Below, one piece after another: positions 32,203-41,999 of a stretch of 64,000 nt of DNA (position 1 is its first letter; each line of letters opens with the position of its first letter). The notes below the pieces were generated by a model that did no database searches, was not told where the DNA came from, and saw only the letters and a program-made list of their open reading frames with translations. Both the position numbers and the translations under genes were made by a program. This stretch comes from Lachnoclostridium phytofermentans ISDg (GTDB taxonomy: Bacteria; Bacillota; Clostridia; Lachnospirales; Lachnospiraceae), in the NCBI RefSeq assembly GCF_000018685.1, contig NC_010001.1:3416001-3480000 (forward strand), in the 5' to 3' direction.

Positions 32203-33975
32203 ATGGATATTTTTTCATTATTTACCCTATTAGGCGGATTAGCATTTTTTCTCTATGGTATGAATGTTATGGGCGTCGGATTGGATAAGGTTGCAGGTGG
32301 TCGCTTAGAGAGATTATTAGAAAAATTAACCTCTAGCCCAATTAAATCTGTAGCACTTGGTACTTTTGTTACCGCTATCATTCAATCTTCTTCTGCTACC
32401 ACCGTTATGGTTGTAGGATTTGTCAACTCTGGCATAATGAATTTAAGACAAGCAATCGGCGTCATCATGGGTGCAAACCTTGGTACAACGGCTACTGCTT
32501 GGATATTAAGTCTTGCTGGTTTACAAGGTGACAGTTTTTTTGTAAAATTGTTAAAACCTTCTTCGTTTGCACCAATCCTTGCAATTATTGGAATTTTCTT
32601 AATTATGGTTGCAAAGAAGGAAAAGAAAAAAGATGTCGGAAGTATTATGATTGGATTTGCTTTGCTAATGTTTGGTATGGATGTTATGAGCGGTGCTGTA
32701 AAACCTTTAGCAGATGTTCCAGAATTCAAAAACATATTAACTATGTTTTCGAATCCAATCCTTGGAGTATTAACAGGTGCAATCTTTACAGCTGTCATCC
32801 AAAGTTCCTCTGCATCAGTAGGTATCCTACAGGCACTTTCCATGACAGGCGGAATCACATTTGGTTCAGCTATCCCAATTATTATGGGTCAAAATATTGG
32901 AACTTGTATTACAGCTATACTTTCTAGTATCGGTGCCAAAAAGAATGCGAAACGTGCCGCATTAGTACACCTTTACTTTAACTTAATTGGTACAATAATA
33001 TTCTTAATTGTATTTTACAGTATTCAGTATACCATAGGATTTTCTTTTATTAATAACTCCGTAGATGCAATGTCTATCGCTATTGTTCATACAACGTTTA
33101 ACTTATTAACTACTGCGATATTACTTCCATTTGCTAGAGGACTTGAGAAGTTAGCATGTATGACATTAAAAGATGATAAAGACACTACTAATACCGAAGA
33201 CACAATCAATGGACTTGATGAGCGTTTTTTAGCATCTCCTGGTTATGCTGTTGATCAGTGTAGCGAAGTAACAAAACAAATGGCTGAGCTAGCGAAGGAT
33301 ACTATTCTTTCTTCTATTCATCTACTTACAAAGTATGATGATAAAATAAGCGCTTCTATTATGGATAACGAGAACAGAGTTGATAAATATGAGGACGTGC
33401 TTGGAACTTATCTTGTTAAATTAAGTAGCAAAGAACTGTCCCTAAGTAATAGTAATTCAGTTTCTATGTTTTTACACTCCATTGGCGATTTAGAACGTAT
33501 TAGTGACCATGCAGTAAATATCCTAGATCTTGCTAAGGAGATTAATCAAAAATCAATTAATTTCTCTAAAGATGCACAAGATGGATTAAACGTAATGACA
33601 AACGCTGTGATTGATATCTTAAATATGACAATAAAAGCGTTTGTTACCGATGACCTTGAATTAGCTAAGCAAATTGAGCCACTAGAAGAAGTGATAGACC
33701 TCTTAAGAAAAGAACTGAAAGATCGCCATATCAGAAGACTTCAAAAAGGACAGTGTACAACAGAACTTGGTTTCGTTTATACCGATATTTTAACAAATTT
33801 CGAACGTGTATCTGACCACTGTTCTAACATAGCAGTAAGTATGCTTCAGTTAAATGAAAACAGCTTTGATACCCATGAATATCTTCATGATGTAAAATTT
33901 AAGGGAGAGCGTTATTTTACAGAACAATTTGAAGCAAACAAGAAAATATATGCTTTACCAGAGGTAAATGAGTAA
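32203..33975 (+). CDS. Na/Pi cotransporter family protein with PhoU-like tail
   Basis: 590 residues. The first 320 are two repeats of the Na+/phosphate cotransporter domain, each with the signature QSSSA (61-65, and again in AVIQSSSASVG around 200), and about eight membrane helices. The C-terminal 240 residues are a cytoplasmic PhoU-like helical domain (LGTYLVKLSSKELS, GDLERISDHAVNI, FERVSDHCSNIAV). It moves phosphate across the membrane, with the PhoU part thought to control flux. Ribosome binding site AAAAAGGAGAA. PhoP-box-like repeats lie upstream, and the gene converges on the phosphate signalling operon. Confidence 0.9.
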   Translation: MDIFSLFTLLGGLAFFLYGMNVMGVGLDKVAGGRLERLLEKLTSSPIKSVALGTFVTAIIQSSSATTVMVVGFVNSGIMNLRQAIGVIMGANLGTTATAWILSLAGLQGDSFFVKLLKPSSFAPILAIIGIFLIMVAKKEKKKDVGSIMIGFALLMFGMDVMSGAVKPLADVPEFKNILTMFSNPILGVLTGAIFTAVIQSSSASVGILQALSMTGGITFGSAIPIIMGQNIGTCITAILSSIGAKKNAKRAALVHLYFNLIGTIIFLIVFYSIQYTIGFSFINNSVDAMSIAIVHTTFNLLTTAILLPFARGLEKLACMTLKDDKDTTNTEDTINGLDERFLASPGYAVDQCSEVTKQMAELAKDTILSSIHLLTKYDDKISASIMDNENRVDKYEDVLGTYLVKLSSKELSLSNSNSVSMFLHSIGDLERISDHAVNILDLAKEINQKSINFSKDAQDGLNVMTNAVIDILNMTIKAFVTDDLELAKQIEPLEEVIDLLRKELKDRHIRRLQKGQCTTELGFVYTDILTNFERVSDHCSNIAVSMLQLNENSFDTHEYLHDVKFKGERYFTEQFEANKKIYALPEVNE

Positions 33976-34047
33976 AGATATCATTCATTAATTTAAATAC
34001 AATAAACAAGAAAAGAGCCATTGCGAAATTTCCTTGTTATGAATAAC

Positions 34048-34096
34048 AAAAAAGTAAGGTGTTAAAGTTACAACAGCACCTTACTTTTTTATTTAT
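34048..34096. terminator. Bidirectional terminator between the cotransporter and kinase genes
   Basis: AAAAAAGTAAGGTG (34048-34061) pairs with CACCTTACTTTTTT (34077-34090). A/T runs on both sides allow both strands to terminate; it overlaps the kinase stop codon. Confidence 0.85.
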
Positions 34097-35450
34097 TCAT
34101 CGATGGAAACTCTATTGTAATCGTAGTTCCTACCATCACTTCACTTTTTAATGTAATCTTTGCATCATGCTTCGCAACGATATGCTTTACAATCGCAAGC
34201 CCGAGCCCTGTTCCTCCAGTTTGCTTCGATCGACTTTTATCTACTCGATAAAAACGTTCGAATACACGAACAGAATGTTCTTTAGGAATTCCAATTCCAG
34301 TGTCCTCTACCGTAAGGACTACTTTATCATCTACGGAATAAGTAACTACCTTGACAGTACCACCCTTTTTATTATACCGAATTGCATTATCACAAAGATT
34401 CGTTATTAACTCTTCCATCATAATTTTATTAGCATATAGAAATACCGGATTACCAATCAGTTTTAGCTCTACCTCATGATTTTTTGCAGTTATCTTAAGA
34501 GTATCAACACAGTTTTTTGCTATCTCATATAAGTCTAACTCTTCCTTAATAATCTCCTCATCTACACTATCAAGCTCTGACAACTCGATGATATCATTGA
34601 TGAGATGAAGTAACCTGGTAGCATTCTTTCGGATTTCTTTTGAAAAGCGTATGGTATCCTCAGGTGTAGCTATACCTTCTTCAATTAGCTCAGAATATCC
34701 AGTGATAGCGGTTAGCGGAGTCTTTAATTCATGTGATACATTCGCAGTAAATTCCTGACGAATTTTTTCACTGTGTTCCAAATCCTTTAACTGATTATGA
34801 ATACTACTATGCTGATCCTTTATCATCGTAGCAAATGGTATTAACTCTTCATAAGGAATCTTTTCACTGAACTCCGTAATTTGCGACAATTCTTCAGCCA
34901 TGTTTTCAATTGGGCGAATAATACGTTTTGTAAGATAATGAGCCACAATGGAACAAATAAATAAAAGTACTACAGCACCAACTAATAGGATTGGCAAGGC
35001 TTCATAAAATAAAGCAATCATTCCATTCGCATCTTTGGCAACTCGTAATACGTAGTCTTCCCTTATTAGTTTAGCATAATAGTAAGTATTCTTCCCTATC
35101 GTAGATACTCGGATATCTTTTCCAATGCCTTCTTCTAATGCTTCTACAATCTCTGGACGCTCTTTGTGATTTTCCATATGTATGGAATTAGCATCACTAT
35201 CATATAAGACCTCTCCCTCACGATTTATGAGTGTCACTCGGAGCAAATCTTTTGATGGAACCTGGATGCCTTTCTCAAAATTTCCGTCTTCAAACAAAAC
35301 TTCCATAACCTTAAGGTTTGTTTCTAAATCACTAAAGATTTGTCTCTGAAATATCATAGAGTAGACAAACATTGCAAGCATTGAGGTGACTACAATGGCA
35401 ATGCCGCCTACTACACATAACTGTACCGTTATCCTTTTTTTCATACTCAT
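34089..35450 (-). CDS. phoR: PhoR-type membrane sensor histidine kinase (first copy)
   Basis: 453 residues: membrane helix (about 9-33), an extracellular sensor part, second helix (151-172), HAMP-like linker, HisKA with His240 in NVSHELKTPLTA, and HATPase (NLCDNAIRYNKKGG, DTGIGIPKEH, GGTGLGLAIVKH). It autophosphorylates and should pass phosphate to the response regulator encoded just upstream (35469); the gap is 18 bases. It is the last gene of the regulator operon. A second PhoR-like kinase lies at 36999. Confidence 0.88.
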   Translation of the reverse strand: MSMKKRITVQLCVVGGIAIVVTSMLAMFVYSMIFQRQIFSDLETNLKVMEVLFEDGNFEKGIQVPSKDLLRVTLINREGEVLYDSDANSIHMENHKERPEIVEALEEGIGKDIRVSTIGKNTYYYAKLIREDYVLRVAKDANGMIALFYEALPILLVGAVVLLFICSIVAHYLTKRIIRPIENMAEELSQITEFSEKIPYEELIPFATMIKDQHSSIHNQLKDLEHSEKIRQEFTANVSHELKTPLTAITGYSELIEEGIATPEDTIRFSKEIRKNATRLLHLINDIIELSELDSVDEEIIKEELDLYEIAKNCVDTLKITAKNHEVELKLIGNPVFLYANKIMMEELITNLCDNAIRYNKKGGTVKVVTYSVDDKVVLTVEDTGIGIPKEHSVRVFERFYRVDKSRSKQTGGTGLGLAIVKHIVAKHDAKITLKSEVMVGTTITIEFPSMNK

Positions 35451-35468
35451 AGGACTTCCTCCTATTCG

Positions 35469-36161
35469 TTAGTCCCCTATTTTATACCCAACGTTACGGA
35501 CAGTTTTTATAATGTCACCACCAGCTCCTAACTTATGTCGTAACGTTTTTATGTGCATATCTACCGTTCTGCTTTCTCCCTCGTAATCAAAACCCCATAC
35601 ACGTTCCATAATTCGATCCCTGGATAAAACAATTCCTTGGTTCTCTAGAAGGTATCGAAGGAGTTCAAATTCCTTATAAGTGAGTTCACAGCTTTCACCA
35701 TCTACTGTCACGCTATGTTTTTCCACATGCAAGGATACATCATGAAAGCTAAGAGCGCCTACATTTTGACCATTTCCTCCAGCACGGCGTAGTAATGCCT
35801 TTACCCTTGAAACTAATTCCATGATACCAAATGGTTTCGTAATATAATCATCAGCACCAAGATCTAATCCCTTGACCTTATCCATCTCCGTGGTTTTTGC
35901 TGTTACCATCATGATAGGAATATTTTCGGTCTTTGAATCCTTTCTTACATTAGAAAGAATACTAAGCCCATCTTCATTTGGTAGCATAACATCTAGTAAA
36001 ATTAATTCTGGAATTTCTTTTTCCAAAGCCCTATATAACTCTTCTCCGGTTTCAAAAACTTCCACTTCAAATCCGCTATTCCTTAGTGCGTACCCTTCGA
36101 TTTCTCGAATATTTCTATCATCTTCCACAATATAGATCAATGCTTTTACCTCCGTAGCCAT
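35469..36161 (-). CDS. phoP: PhoP/PhoB-type response regulator
   Basis: 230 residues: a receiver domain with acidic pocket (VEDD, 12-15) and phospho-acceptor Asp57 (LLDVMLPNEDG), the switch Lys in TKPFG, and a C-terminal OmpR-type winged helix (LTYKEFELLRYLLENQG, ESRTVDMHIKTLRHKLG). It should bind the TTTACA-type repeats before pstS and the Na/Pi cotransporter gene. Ribosome binding site TAGGGGGATAAG. It sits between an HD-domain gene and the kinase gene. Confidence 0.9.
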   Translation of the reverse strand: MATEVKALIYIVEDDRNIREIEGYALRNSGFEVEVFETGEELYRALEKEIPELILLDVMLPNEDGLSILSNVRKDSKTENIPIMMVTAKTTEMDKVKGLDLGADDYITKPFGIMELVSRVKALLRRAGGNGQNVGALSFHDVSLHVEKHSVTVDGESCELTYKEFELLRYLLENQGIVLSRDRIMERVWGFDYEGESRTVDMHIKTLRHKLGAGGDIIKTVRNVGYKIGD

Positions 36162-36175
36162 TTCTTATCCCCCTA

Positions 36176-36835
36176 CTACATTAGTTTTTGCTCGTTTATG
36201 ACAAGTTGAAATTTTAAATCTAACTTTTCAGCTGCCTTCCTGCATAAAAGCATTCTTCCCATGAATATCTCAAAATAATCCATCACAGCACAAATCGAAG
36301 TATCTACCATTAATTTTAATTCAATAATGGTCTTTTCTTCATTGATCGTTGTTTCTGCTTTTTTAACAGAATAATTGACACGATCATGAATGTCAAAGCT
36401 TGCGATATCTTGATTGCGCACTCTCGTATCCCTAACATCTGTTTTATCAGCTAAGATTAAAGCAGCAGAAACTGGATTCACAGGAAATGCTGTAGACTCA
36501 TCATGATTTCCTATTGCTGTAATAATTGTTGCAATATCATCTGCACTTGCTCCCATCTTATCAAGAATTCGGAATGCCATAACCGCACCGCTTTGTGCAT
36601 GATCAACACGATTAATGACATTGCCAATATCATGCAGATATCCAGCAATCTGAGCTAGTTCCGCTTCACGCTCTGAGTATCCAAGTGCTAATAATATATC
36701 TCTTGCTGTAAATGCTACTTTTCTTACATGTGCAAAACTATGCTCTGTATATCCAAGTGCAATCAAAGTTTCATCAGCCTTTTTTATATACGTATTTACC
36801 GCTTCATTTTTTGATATCTTTTCAAATGTAATCAC
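36176..36835 (-). CDS. HD-domain phosphohydrolase
   Basis: 219 residues, starting at GTG (36835) with GGAGG seven bases before it. The metal-binding HD motif is visible as H36 (SFAHVRK), H68-D69 (YLHDIG) and D130 (ILADKTD). Such domains hydrolyse nucleotides or signalling phosphoesters; the substrate here cannot be told. It is 14 bases from the response regulator gene, so it is part of the phosphate signalling operon, which is an unusual partner for PhoP and PhoR. Confidence 0.8.
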   Translation of the reverse strand: MITFEKISKNEAVNTYIKKADETLIALGYTEHSFAHVRKVAFTARDILLALGYSEREAELAQIAGYLHDIGNVINRVDHAQSGAVMAFRILDKMGASADDIATIITAIGNHDESTAFPVNPVSAALILADKTDVRDTRVRNQDIASFDIHDRVNYSVKKAETTINEEKTIIELKLMVDTSICAVMDYFEIFMGRMLLCRKAAEKLDLKFQLVINEQKLM

Positions 36836-36923
36836 TTAAGTCCTCCATTCAGTTGCAGTGCTTGTGTCTTCCTAATGTGCTTGCATACTTTTTATTAATA
36901 GTATAACTTAAGTTTACAAATTC

Positions 36924-36951
36924 ATTATAACATTTTAATAATTTAACACAA
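36924..36951 (-). promoter_or_regulatory. Internal promoter before the HD-phoP-phoR genes
   Basis: On the minus strand TTGTGT (36951-36946), 16 bases, TATAAT (36929-36924). It could uncouple the regulator genes from the pst operon upstream. Confidence 0.5.
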
Positions 36952-36998
36952 CCTATAATCAAATCTATGAGTCCTACATATTATCTAACTCATTCGCT

Positions 36999-38402
36999 CT
37001 ACATATTGGCCTTAACCTCAGGTAATCTCACTGTAAAAGTAGAGCCAACATTTATTTTGCTATCCAAAGTAATATTACCACCATAATAATTAACAATATG
37101 TTTTACTATGGAAAGGCCTAAACCAGTTCCATCAACTTTACGGCTTCTTCCCTTATCCACTCGGTAAAAACGTTCAAACACTCTTACTAAAGAATCTTTC
37201 GGAATTCCAATCCCTGTATCCTTCACTTCTATAAGCAAATCTCTTCCTATGGTAGTTATCGTAACATAAACCATACCATTTGGCTTATTATATTTAATTG
37301 CATTCCCAATCAGATTCAACAATAATTCTCTCAAGTGTTGCTTATTTGCTCTAACAATTACTGGCTTACATACGGTTTGCAGCTCTACTTCTTGTTTTGC
37401 AGCAATTGGCTCTAGAGTCTTTATTATATCCTGTAATAGCATTGCCATTCGGATTTCTGTTGTTTCAATCTCATAGTCTCTTGTTTCGAGTCTTGATATT
37501 AATAAAATATCATTGATGAGATTCGTCATACTCTCTGTTTCTGCTAAAATTCGTTTCATAAATTCCTCACTGGTAGCTTCATCGTTTATGAATCCGCCCA
37601 GTAATAATTCCGTATATCCACGAATCGAAGTGATTGGTGTTTTTAATTCATGTGACGCATTTGAGAAGAATTCCTGACGTACCATTCGCTCAAACTCAAT
37701 CTCCTCCGTATACTTCTTAACAGAATCTGACATTTTTTGTGCTGACTGTGCAATAATATTTAACTCATCATATGGTGTACTCGGTAAGGATAACTCCGGA
37801 TTCTCCTCCTTGTAATTTACCATAATATATGCAATTTGCTGTAAAGGCTTGGTGATAGTGTTTGTCAACTTATCTGCCATTACAACTGCTAATACAGCTG
37901 ACACGGTAATACTAATGAAAATGGAAGGAAATAGCCAAAAAAGATATTCTGAATTGCCGGAAAACGGTATTGCAATTCTTAAGATATAATCTGATTTACT
38001 AGAAGTAACAGCGGTATAGAGCATATGCGTTTTTACAGTTGAAGAAAACCGCTTCGCATAACCAATACCATCTCTTAAGGCTATTTGTACTTCCTCACGC
38101 TCTAAATGATTCTCCAAGTTTTCAATATCCTTAGTACCCGTGTCTGCTACAACATCTCCCTTAGCATCTAGAATCGTGTAACGTGCAAGTTTTTGGTCTA
38201 GAGTAGTTGATAAAATTTTAATCTGATTCATTATCGGCTCGGTATAATCAAGCGAATTATCAAGCATGATCAGACTTAATCTCATGTCTTCCTTTGTATT
38301 CTTGTGCATAGTATAGCTTACTGTTGTATAAAATAAGATACCGTTAAACATCATAGCTCCTACCATCACTAGAATAAATCGTTTAATAATCGCTTTTCTC
38401 AT
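36999..38402 (-). CDS. PhoR-type membrane sensor histidine kinase (second copy)
   Basis: 467 residues with the same plan as the kinase at 34089: helix at 7-30, external sensor, helix at about 155-175, HAMP, HisKA with His251 (NASHELKTPITS), and HATPase (NLIGNAIKYNKPNG, DTGIGIPKDS, DGTGLGLSIVKH). The two kinases share the C-terminal half strongly, but the sensor parts differ. It is directly downstream of phoU (gap 19 bases) and has no response regulator of its own, so it may share PhoP with the other kinase. Ribosome binding site GAAGGAATGG. Confidence 0.87.
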   Translation of the reverse strand: MRKAIIKRFILVMVGAMMFNGILFYTTVSYTMHKNTKEDMRLSLIMLDNSLDYTEPIMNQIKILSTTLDQKLARYTILDAKGDVVADTGTKDIENLENHLEREEVQIALRDGIGYAKRFSSTVKTHMLYTAVTSSKSDYILRIAIPFSGNSEYLFWLFPSIFISITVSAVLAVVMADKLTNTITKPLQQIAYIMVNYKEENPELSLPSTPYDELNIIAQSAQKMSDSVKKYTEEIEFERMVRQEFFSNASHELKTPITSIRGYTELLLGGFINDEATSEEFMKRILAETESMTNLINDILLISRLETRDYEIETTEIRMAMLLQDIIKTLEPIAAKQEVELQTVCKPVIVRANKQHLRELLLNLIGNAIKYNKPNGMVYVTITTIGRDLLIEVKDTGIGIPKDSLVRVFERFYRVDKGRSRKVDGTGLGLSIVKHIVNYYGGNITLDSKINVGSTFTVRLPEVKANM

Positions 38403-38421
38403 AGTACCATTCCTTCACCGC

Positions 38422-39084
38422 TTATAAAATACGTACATTATTAAGGGAACCAGTTTCATGGAACTCTGTCCACTCACAGATATTTACGGCATGGTCCCCA
38501 ATTCTCTCCATGTACTTTGCAATCATTAAAATGTCAATATAGCTATCCGCATTTTCACCACTATTTTTCATTGCTTCAATGACAGTACTTTTTACTTCAT
38601 TGAATAAGTCATCGACGATATCATCTTTTTTTATGGTAACCCTTGCTGCCTCTGTATCGCAGGAAATAAATGCATCTACCGCATCATGCACCATCTCTTT
38701 TGCTACCTGCGCCATCTTAGGTATTGCTTTTACGATACTATACGTATTTTGTTTGATATTACGAAGTATTAATTCTGATATGTCTGCAGCGTGGTCTCCG
38801 ATACGTTCCATATCTGTTACTACCTTAAGAGCAGTAGTCACAATTCTTAGGTCTTTTGCTACCGGTTGCTGACGAAGAATTAAAGAGAGACATCTTGATT
38901 CGATTACTCGTTCCATATCATTAATGGTACGGTCTCCTTGAATTATCTCCGTTGCTAGTGTTCCATCTTCATTTTCAAAAGCTTTGATTACTTTATCAAT
39001 CGCTGATTCAATTAAAGTACCCATATCTCTTAAATTGTTATTTAATATTGTTAACTCATATTCAAAACTTACTCTTGGTGCCAT
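38422..39084 (-). CDS. phoU: Phosphate signalling protein PhoU
   Basis: 220 residues, the normal length: two three-helix repeats with the metal-binding motifs ERIGDHAAD and ERIGDHAVN. PhoU connects the Pst transporter's state to the PhoR kinase and restrains uptake. Ribosome binding site TGGAGG. It follows pstB after a 200-base gap with short tandem repeats, in the order usual for pst operons. Confidence 0.95.
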   Translation of the reverse strand: MAPRVSFEYELTILNNNLRDMGTLIESAIDKVIKAFENEDGTLATEIIQGDRTINDMERVIESRCLSLILRQQPVAKDLRIVTTALKVVTDMERIGDHAADISELILRNIKQNTYSIVKAIPKMAQVAKEMVHDAVDAFISCDTEAARVTIKKDDIVDDLFNEVKSTVIEAMKNSGENADSYIDILMIAKYMERIGDHAVNICEWTEFHETGSLNNVRIL

Positions 39085-39159
39085 ATTGATTATCCTCCAT
39101 TCAGGGCTATTGTGCCTACTAATTATGATATCATATTAGTACGTTATCGCAATATGTTT

Positions 39160-39268
39160 CATTGAAAATATTTTATTTATTCAAAATATTTTATTTATTC
39201 AAAATATTTATTCATTGGAAATACTTTTTCATTGAAAATACTTTTTCATTGAAAATACTTTTTCAATT
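39160..39268 (-). repeat. 18-bp tandem repeats in the pstB-phoU gap
   Basis: About six degenerate copies reading AAAATATTTTATTTATTC, shifting to AAAATACTTTTTCATTGA, fill the gap. No function is evident. Confidence 0.75.
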
Positions 39269-39285
39269 TTACCCATATTCTTTTA

Positions 39286-40044
39286 TCAGCCAAATCTACC
39301 TGTAATATAATCCTCTGTTCTCTTATCTGTAGGTCTAGTAAATAATGTTTCTGTTTCAGCAAATTCAACCATATCTCCAACTAAGAAAAATGCTGTGTAA
39401 TCAGAAATACGTGCTGCTTGTTGCATATTATGTGTAACGATAGCAACGGTATACTTTTCTTTTAAATCACTCATTAAGTCCTCAATCTTTAATGTTGAGA
39501 TTGGATCGAGTGCTGATGTTGGTTCATCCATTAATAAAATTTCTGGTTCTACTGCAAGCGCTCTAGCAATACATAGTCTTTGCTGCTGTCCGCCAGACAA
39601 ACCAAGAGCAGATTTTCTTAAACGGTCTTTTACTTCATCGAACAATGCTGCTCCACGTAAGGATCTCTCAACAATTTCATCTAGTTCTGCTTTTCCTTTT
39701 ATTCCATGGATTCTTGGTCCATAAGCTATATTATCATAAATACTCATAGGAAATGGATTTGGCTGCTGAAATACCATACCAACTTTTTTTCGAAGTAAGG
39801 TAGTATCTACTCGTTCTCCATAGATATCCTCACCATCAAGAAGAATCTGACCCGTAATCTTAATTCCATCCACATAATCATTCATACGGTTTAATGTCTT
39901 AAGAAATGTTGACTTACCACAACCGGAAGGACCTATAAAAGCGGTAATCGATTTCTCCTTGATATCCATATTAATTCCTTTTAGCGCATGATTAGTTCCA
40001 TAATATAATTGTAAATCTCTTGTTATAATCTTATCCTTACTCAC
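39286..40044 (-). CDS. pstB: Phosphate ABC transporter ATP-binding protein
   Basis: 252 residues. Walker A GPSGCGKST (38-46), signature LSGGQQQRLCIARAL, Walker B ILLMDEPTSALDP and the switch His in VTHNMQQ. It powers the Pst high-affinity phosphate importer with PstA and PstC. Starts at GTG (40044) with GGAGG seven bases before; the stop of pstA is 4 bases upstream, so the genes are tightly linked. Confidence 0.96.
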   Translation of the reverse strand: MSKDKIITRDLQLYYGTNHALKGINMDIKEKSITAFIGPSGCGKSTFLKTLNRMNDYVDGIKITGQILLDGEDIYGERVDTTLLRKKVGMVFQQPNPFPMSIYDNIAYGPRIHGIKGKAELDEIVERSLRGAALFDEVKDRLRKSALGLSGGQQQRLCIARALAVEPEILLMDEPTSALDPISTLKIEDLMSDLKEKYTVAIVTHNMQQAARISDYTAFFLVGDMVEFAETETLFTRPTDKRTEDYITGRFG

Positions 40045-40048
40045 TTTA

Positions 40049-40933
40049 TTACCTCCGATTCACGTCAAACTTACGTGCTAACACTTTTGTTAGAATATTA
40101 ATACCTAAAACTATCGTTAACAAAACAGCAGCGATACCGAATGCTTGGTCATATTCTGCTTTTGTCATACTAAGGTAAAGCTGAATGGTTAATGTACCAC
40201 CTGGCCCAGTTACCTTCGTAAATAACCCTTCCCCATATTCACCAAGTTTCGGTAATAAGTATCCACTACCTGCGGTAAATAAAAGAGCTGCGGACTCTCC
40301 GACAATTCTTCCTGTGGCAAGAATGATACCAGTAATAATCCCTGGCATTGCAGATGGTAATAGGATTGTTCTAATCATATGCCATTTTGTTGATCCCATA
40401 CCAAGAGCACCATCACGATAGCTTTTTGGAACCGTCTTTAATGCTTCTTGAGTATTTCTTGTAATAAGAGGAAGCACCATTAAACTTAAGGTTAGGGCTC
40501 CTGTTAATAAGGAATAAGATAATCCAAGAGTAGTTCCAAAAAATACCATTCCGAATAAACCAAAGATAATGGATGGGATACCACTTAATGTCTCCGTAGT
40601 AAATTCAATTAATCGAACCACTTTTCCAGGCTTTGCGTATTCATTCAGATAAATCGCTGCACCGATACCAATAGGTGTTACTAATAATAAGGTTAAAATG
40701 ACAATGTACAAAGTATTAATAATATTTCCTGCGATACCGAAGGTTCCTTTTATGGCACTTGGTGCAGTCGTAAGAAACTCCCAGTTAACGCTTTTGATTC
40801 CTCGAAAGAAAACATATGCTACAATACCAACAAACAATGCAATGGCGATTCCTGCGCAGAGGAGGGTAAAACCGATTAGAATCGTATCTTTTGATTTTCT
40901 TCTTTTCTCACAAATACTAGTTGTTCTATCCAT
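40049..40933 (-). CDS. pstA: Phosphate ABC transporter permease PstA
   Basis: 294 residues with six membrane helices and the permease loop around TVPKSYRDGALGMGSTKWHM that contacts PstB. It forms the channel with PstC. The gene starts 23 bases after pstC; no clear ribosome binding site lies before the ATG at 40933. A hairpin overlaps the pstC stop here (40943-40968), so translation may be coupled. Confidence 0.94.
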   Translation of the reverse strand: MDRTTSICEKRRKSKDTILIGFTLLCAGIAIALFVGIVAYVFFRGIKSVNWEFLTTAPSAIKGTFGIAGNIINTLYIVILTLLLVTPIGIGAAIYLNEYAKPGKVVRLIEFTTETLSGIPSIIFGLFGMVFFGTTLGLSYSLLTGALTLSLMVLPLITRNTQEALKTVPKSYRDGALGMGSTKWHMIRTILLPSAMPGIITGIILATGRIVGESAALLFTAGSGYLLPKLGEYGEGLFTKVTGPGGTLTIQLYLSMTKAEYDQAFGIAAVLLTIVLGINILTKVLARKFDVNRR

Positions 40934-40942
40934 TTTAGTTAA

Positions 40943-40968
40943 GTTGAAAGAATATCCTATCTTTCAAC
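40943..40968 (-). other. Hairpin at the pstC-pstA junction
   Basis: GTTGAAAG (40943-40950) pairs with CTTTCAAC (40961-40968), ten-base loop. It overlaps the pstC stop and the pstA leader, where no Shine-Dalgarno sequence is seen. It may control relative expression. Confidence 0.5.
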
Positions 40969-41922
40969 CTTTCCTCCCTTCTTAAGAATTCTATTTAAGG
41001 AAAGGTTTATAATCATGATAAACACGAATAATACCAAGCCGATTGTAAAGAGGACTTGACGATGAGTTCCTTGAGAATAGGACATCTCACTAACAATCGC
41101 TGTTGTTAAGAAACGTACCGAATTAAATGGAAGTGGAATATTTACAACACTACCACTTACTAAACTTATCGCCATCGCTTCACCAATCGCACGTCCGATA
41201 CCTAAAATAATCGCTGTTACGATACCAGACTTAGCTGCAGGAAGTAATACTCTTGTTATTGTTTGCATTTTAGTAGCTCCTACTGCTAAGGAAGCATTTT
41301 TTAAAGAAGCTGGGACAGCACGTAGTGCAGAAGAACTAATGCTAATTACGGTTGGTAATATCATGATTGCTAATACTAAAACCGCAGATATTAAGTTGGA
41401 GCCACCAGTGTACACATGTGCTTTTGAATCTCTGAATATATGCAGTTCTAATTGGTACATGAGAGGATTTAAAATTAGTAAACCAAGTAAACCATAGACT
41501 ACGGACGGAATTCCTGCTAGTAATTCTACCGCTGGAGTTATGATTGCTGCTACTTTTTTACTAGCGATTTCAGTTAAAAACACTGCGGTACCTACGCCAA
41601 TTGGCACACCAATTAAAATCGCTGCAAGCGTACCAATGATGGAAGTTAAAATTACATAGGCGATACCAAAGCTAGGTTCTGCTGCTGTAGGTTTCCATAC
41701 GGTACCAAACAGAATTTCTTTTAAACCTACCTTAAATATTGCTGGTACACCATTAATAATCATGTAGAGTGAAATTGATGCTACTGCAAGGACAGCAGCA
41801 AAAGCGCAAGTAATAAAAATACCATGCGCTACTTTTTCTACTCTATCAGTAGCTTTTTGATACATCCCGCCATGTATCGAACTACTTACTGGCATTGCTT
41901 TATCATCTTTCTTTTCTTTCAT
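40957..41922 (-). CDS. pstC: Phosphate ABC transporter permease PstC
   Basis: 321 residues, six membrane helices after a 35-residue cytoplasmic head, with the permease loop around AVPASLKNASLAVGATKMQ. Partner of PstA in the phosphate channel. Ribosome binding site AAAGAGGAAAG. It follows pstS after a 246-base gap containing a hairpin and a long purine tract. Confidence 0.94.
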   Translation of the reverse strand: MKEKKDDKAMPVSSSIHGGMYQKATDRVEKVAHGIFITCAFAAVLAVASISLYMIINGVPAIFKVGLKEILFGTVWKPTAAEPSFGIAYVILTSIIGTLAAILIGVPIGVGTAVFLTEIASKKVAAIITPAVELLAGIPSVVYGLLGLLILNPLMYQLELHIFRDSKAHVYTGGSNLISAVLVLAIMILPTVISISSSALRAVPASLKNASLAVGATKMQTITRVLLPAAKSGIVTAIILGIGRAIGEAMAISLVSGSVVNIPLPFNSVRFLTTAIVSEMSYSQGTHRQVLFTIGLVLFVFIMIINLSLNRILKKGGKVER

Positions 41923-41965
41923 ACACTGCTTTCCTCTTTCTATAGCTTTCTAAACCTAAGTACTT

Positions 41966-41996
41966 GGTTGCATAGGATGTACTCTCCTATGCAACC
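41966..41996 (-). terminator. Perfect hairpin between pstS and pstC
   Basis: GGTTGCATAGGA (41966-41977) pairs with TCCTATGCAACC (41985-41996). There is no T tract after it on the minus strand, so it probably acts as an attenuator or as a 3' stabiliser of the pstS part of the mRNA. Confidence 0.6.
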
Positions 41997-41999
41997 ATT

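Noticed and set aside
40698..40985. Plus-strand frames inside the pst genes
   Set aside because: They overlap well-supported conserved genes on the other strand and have no start signals.
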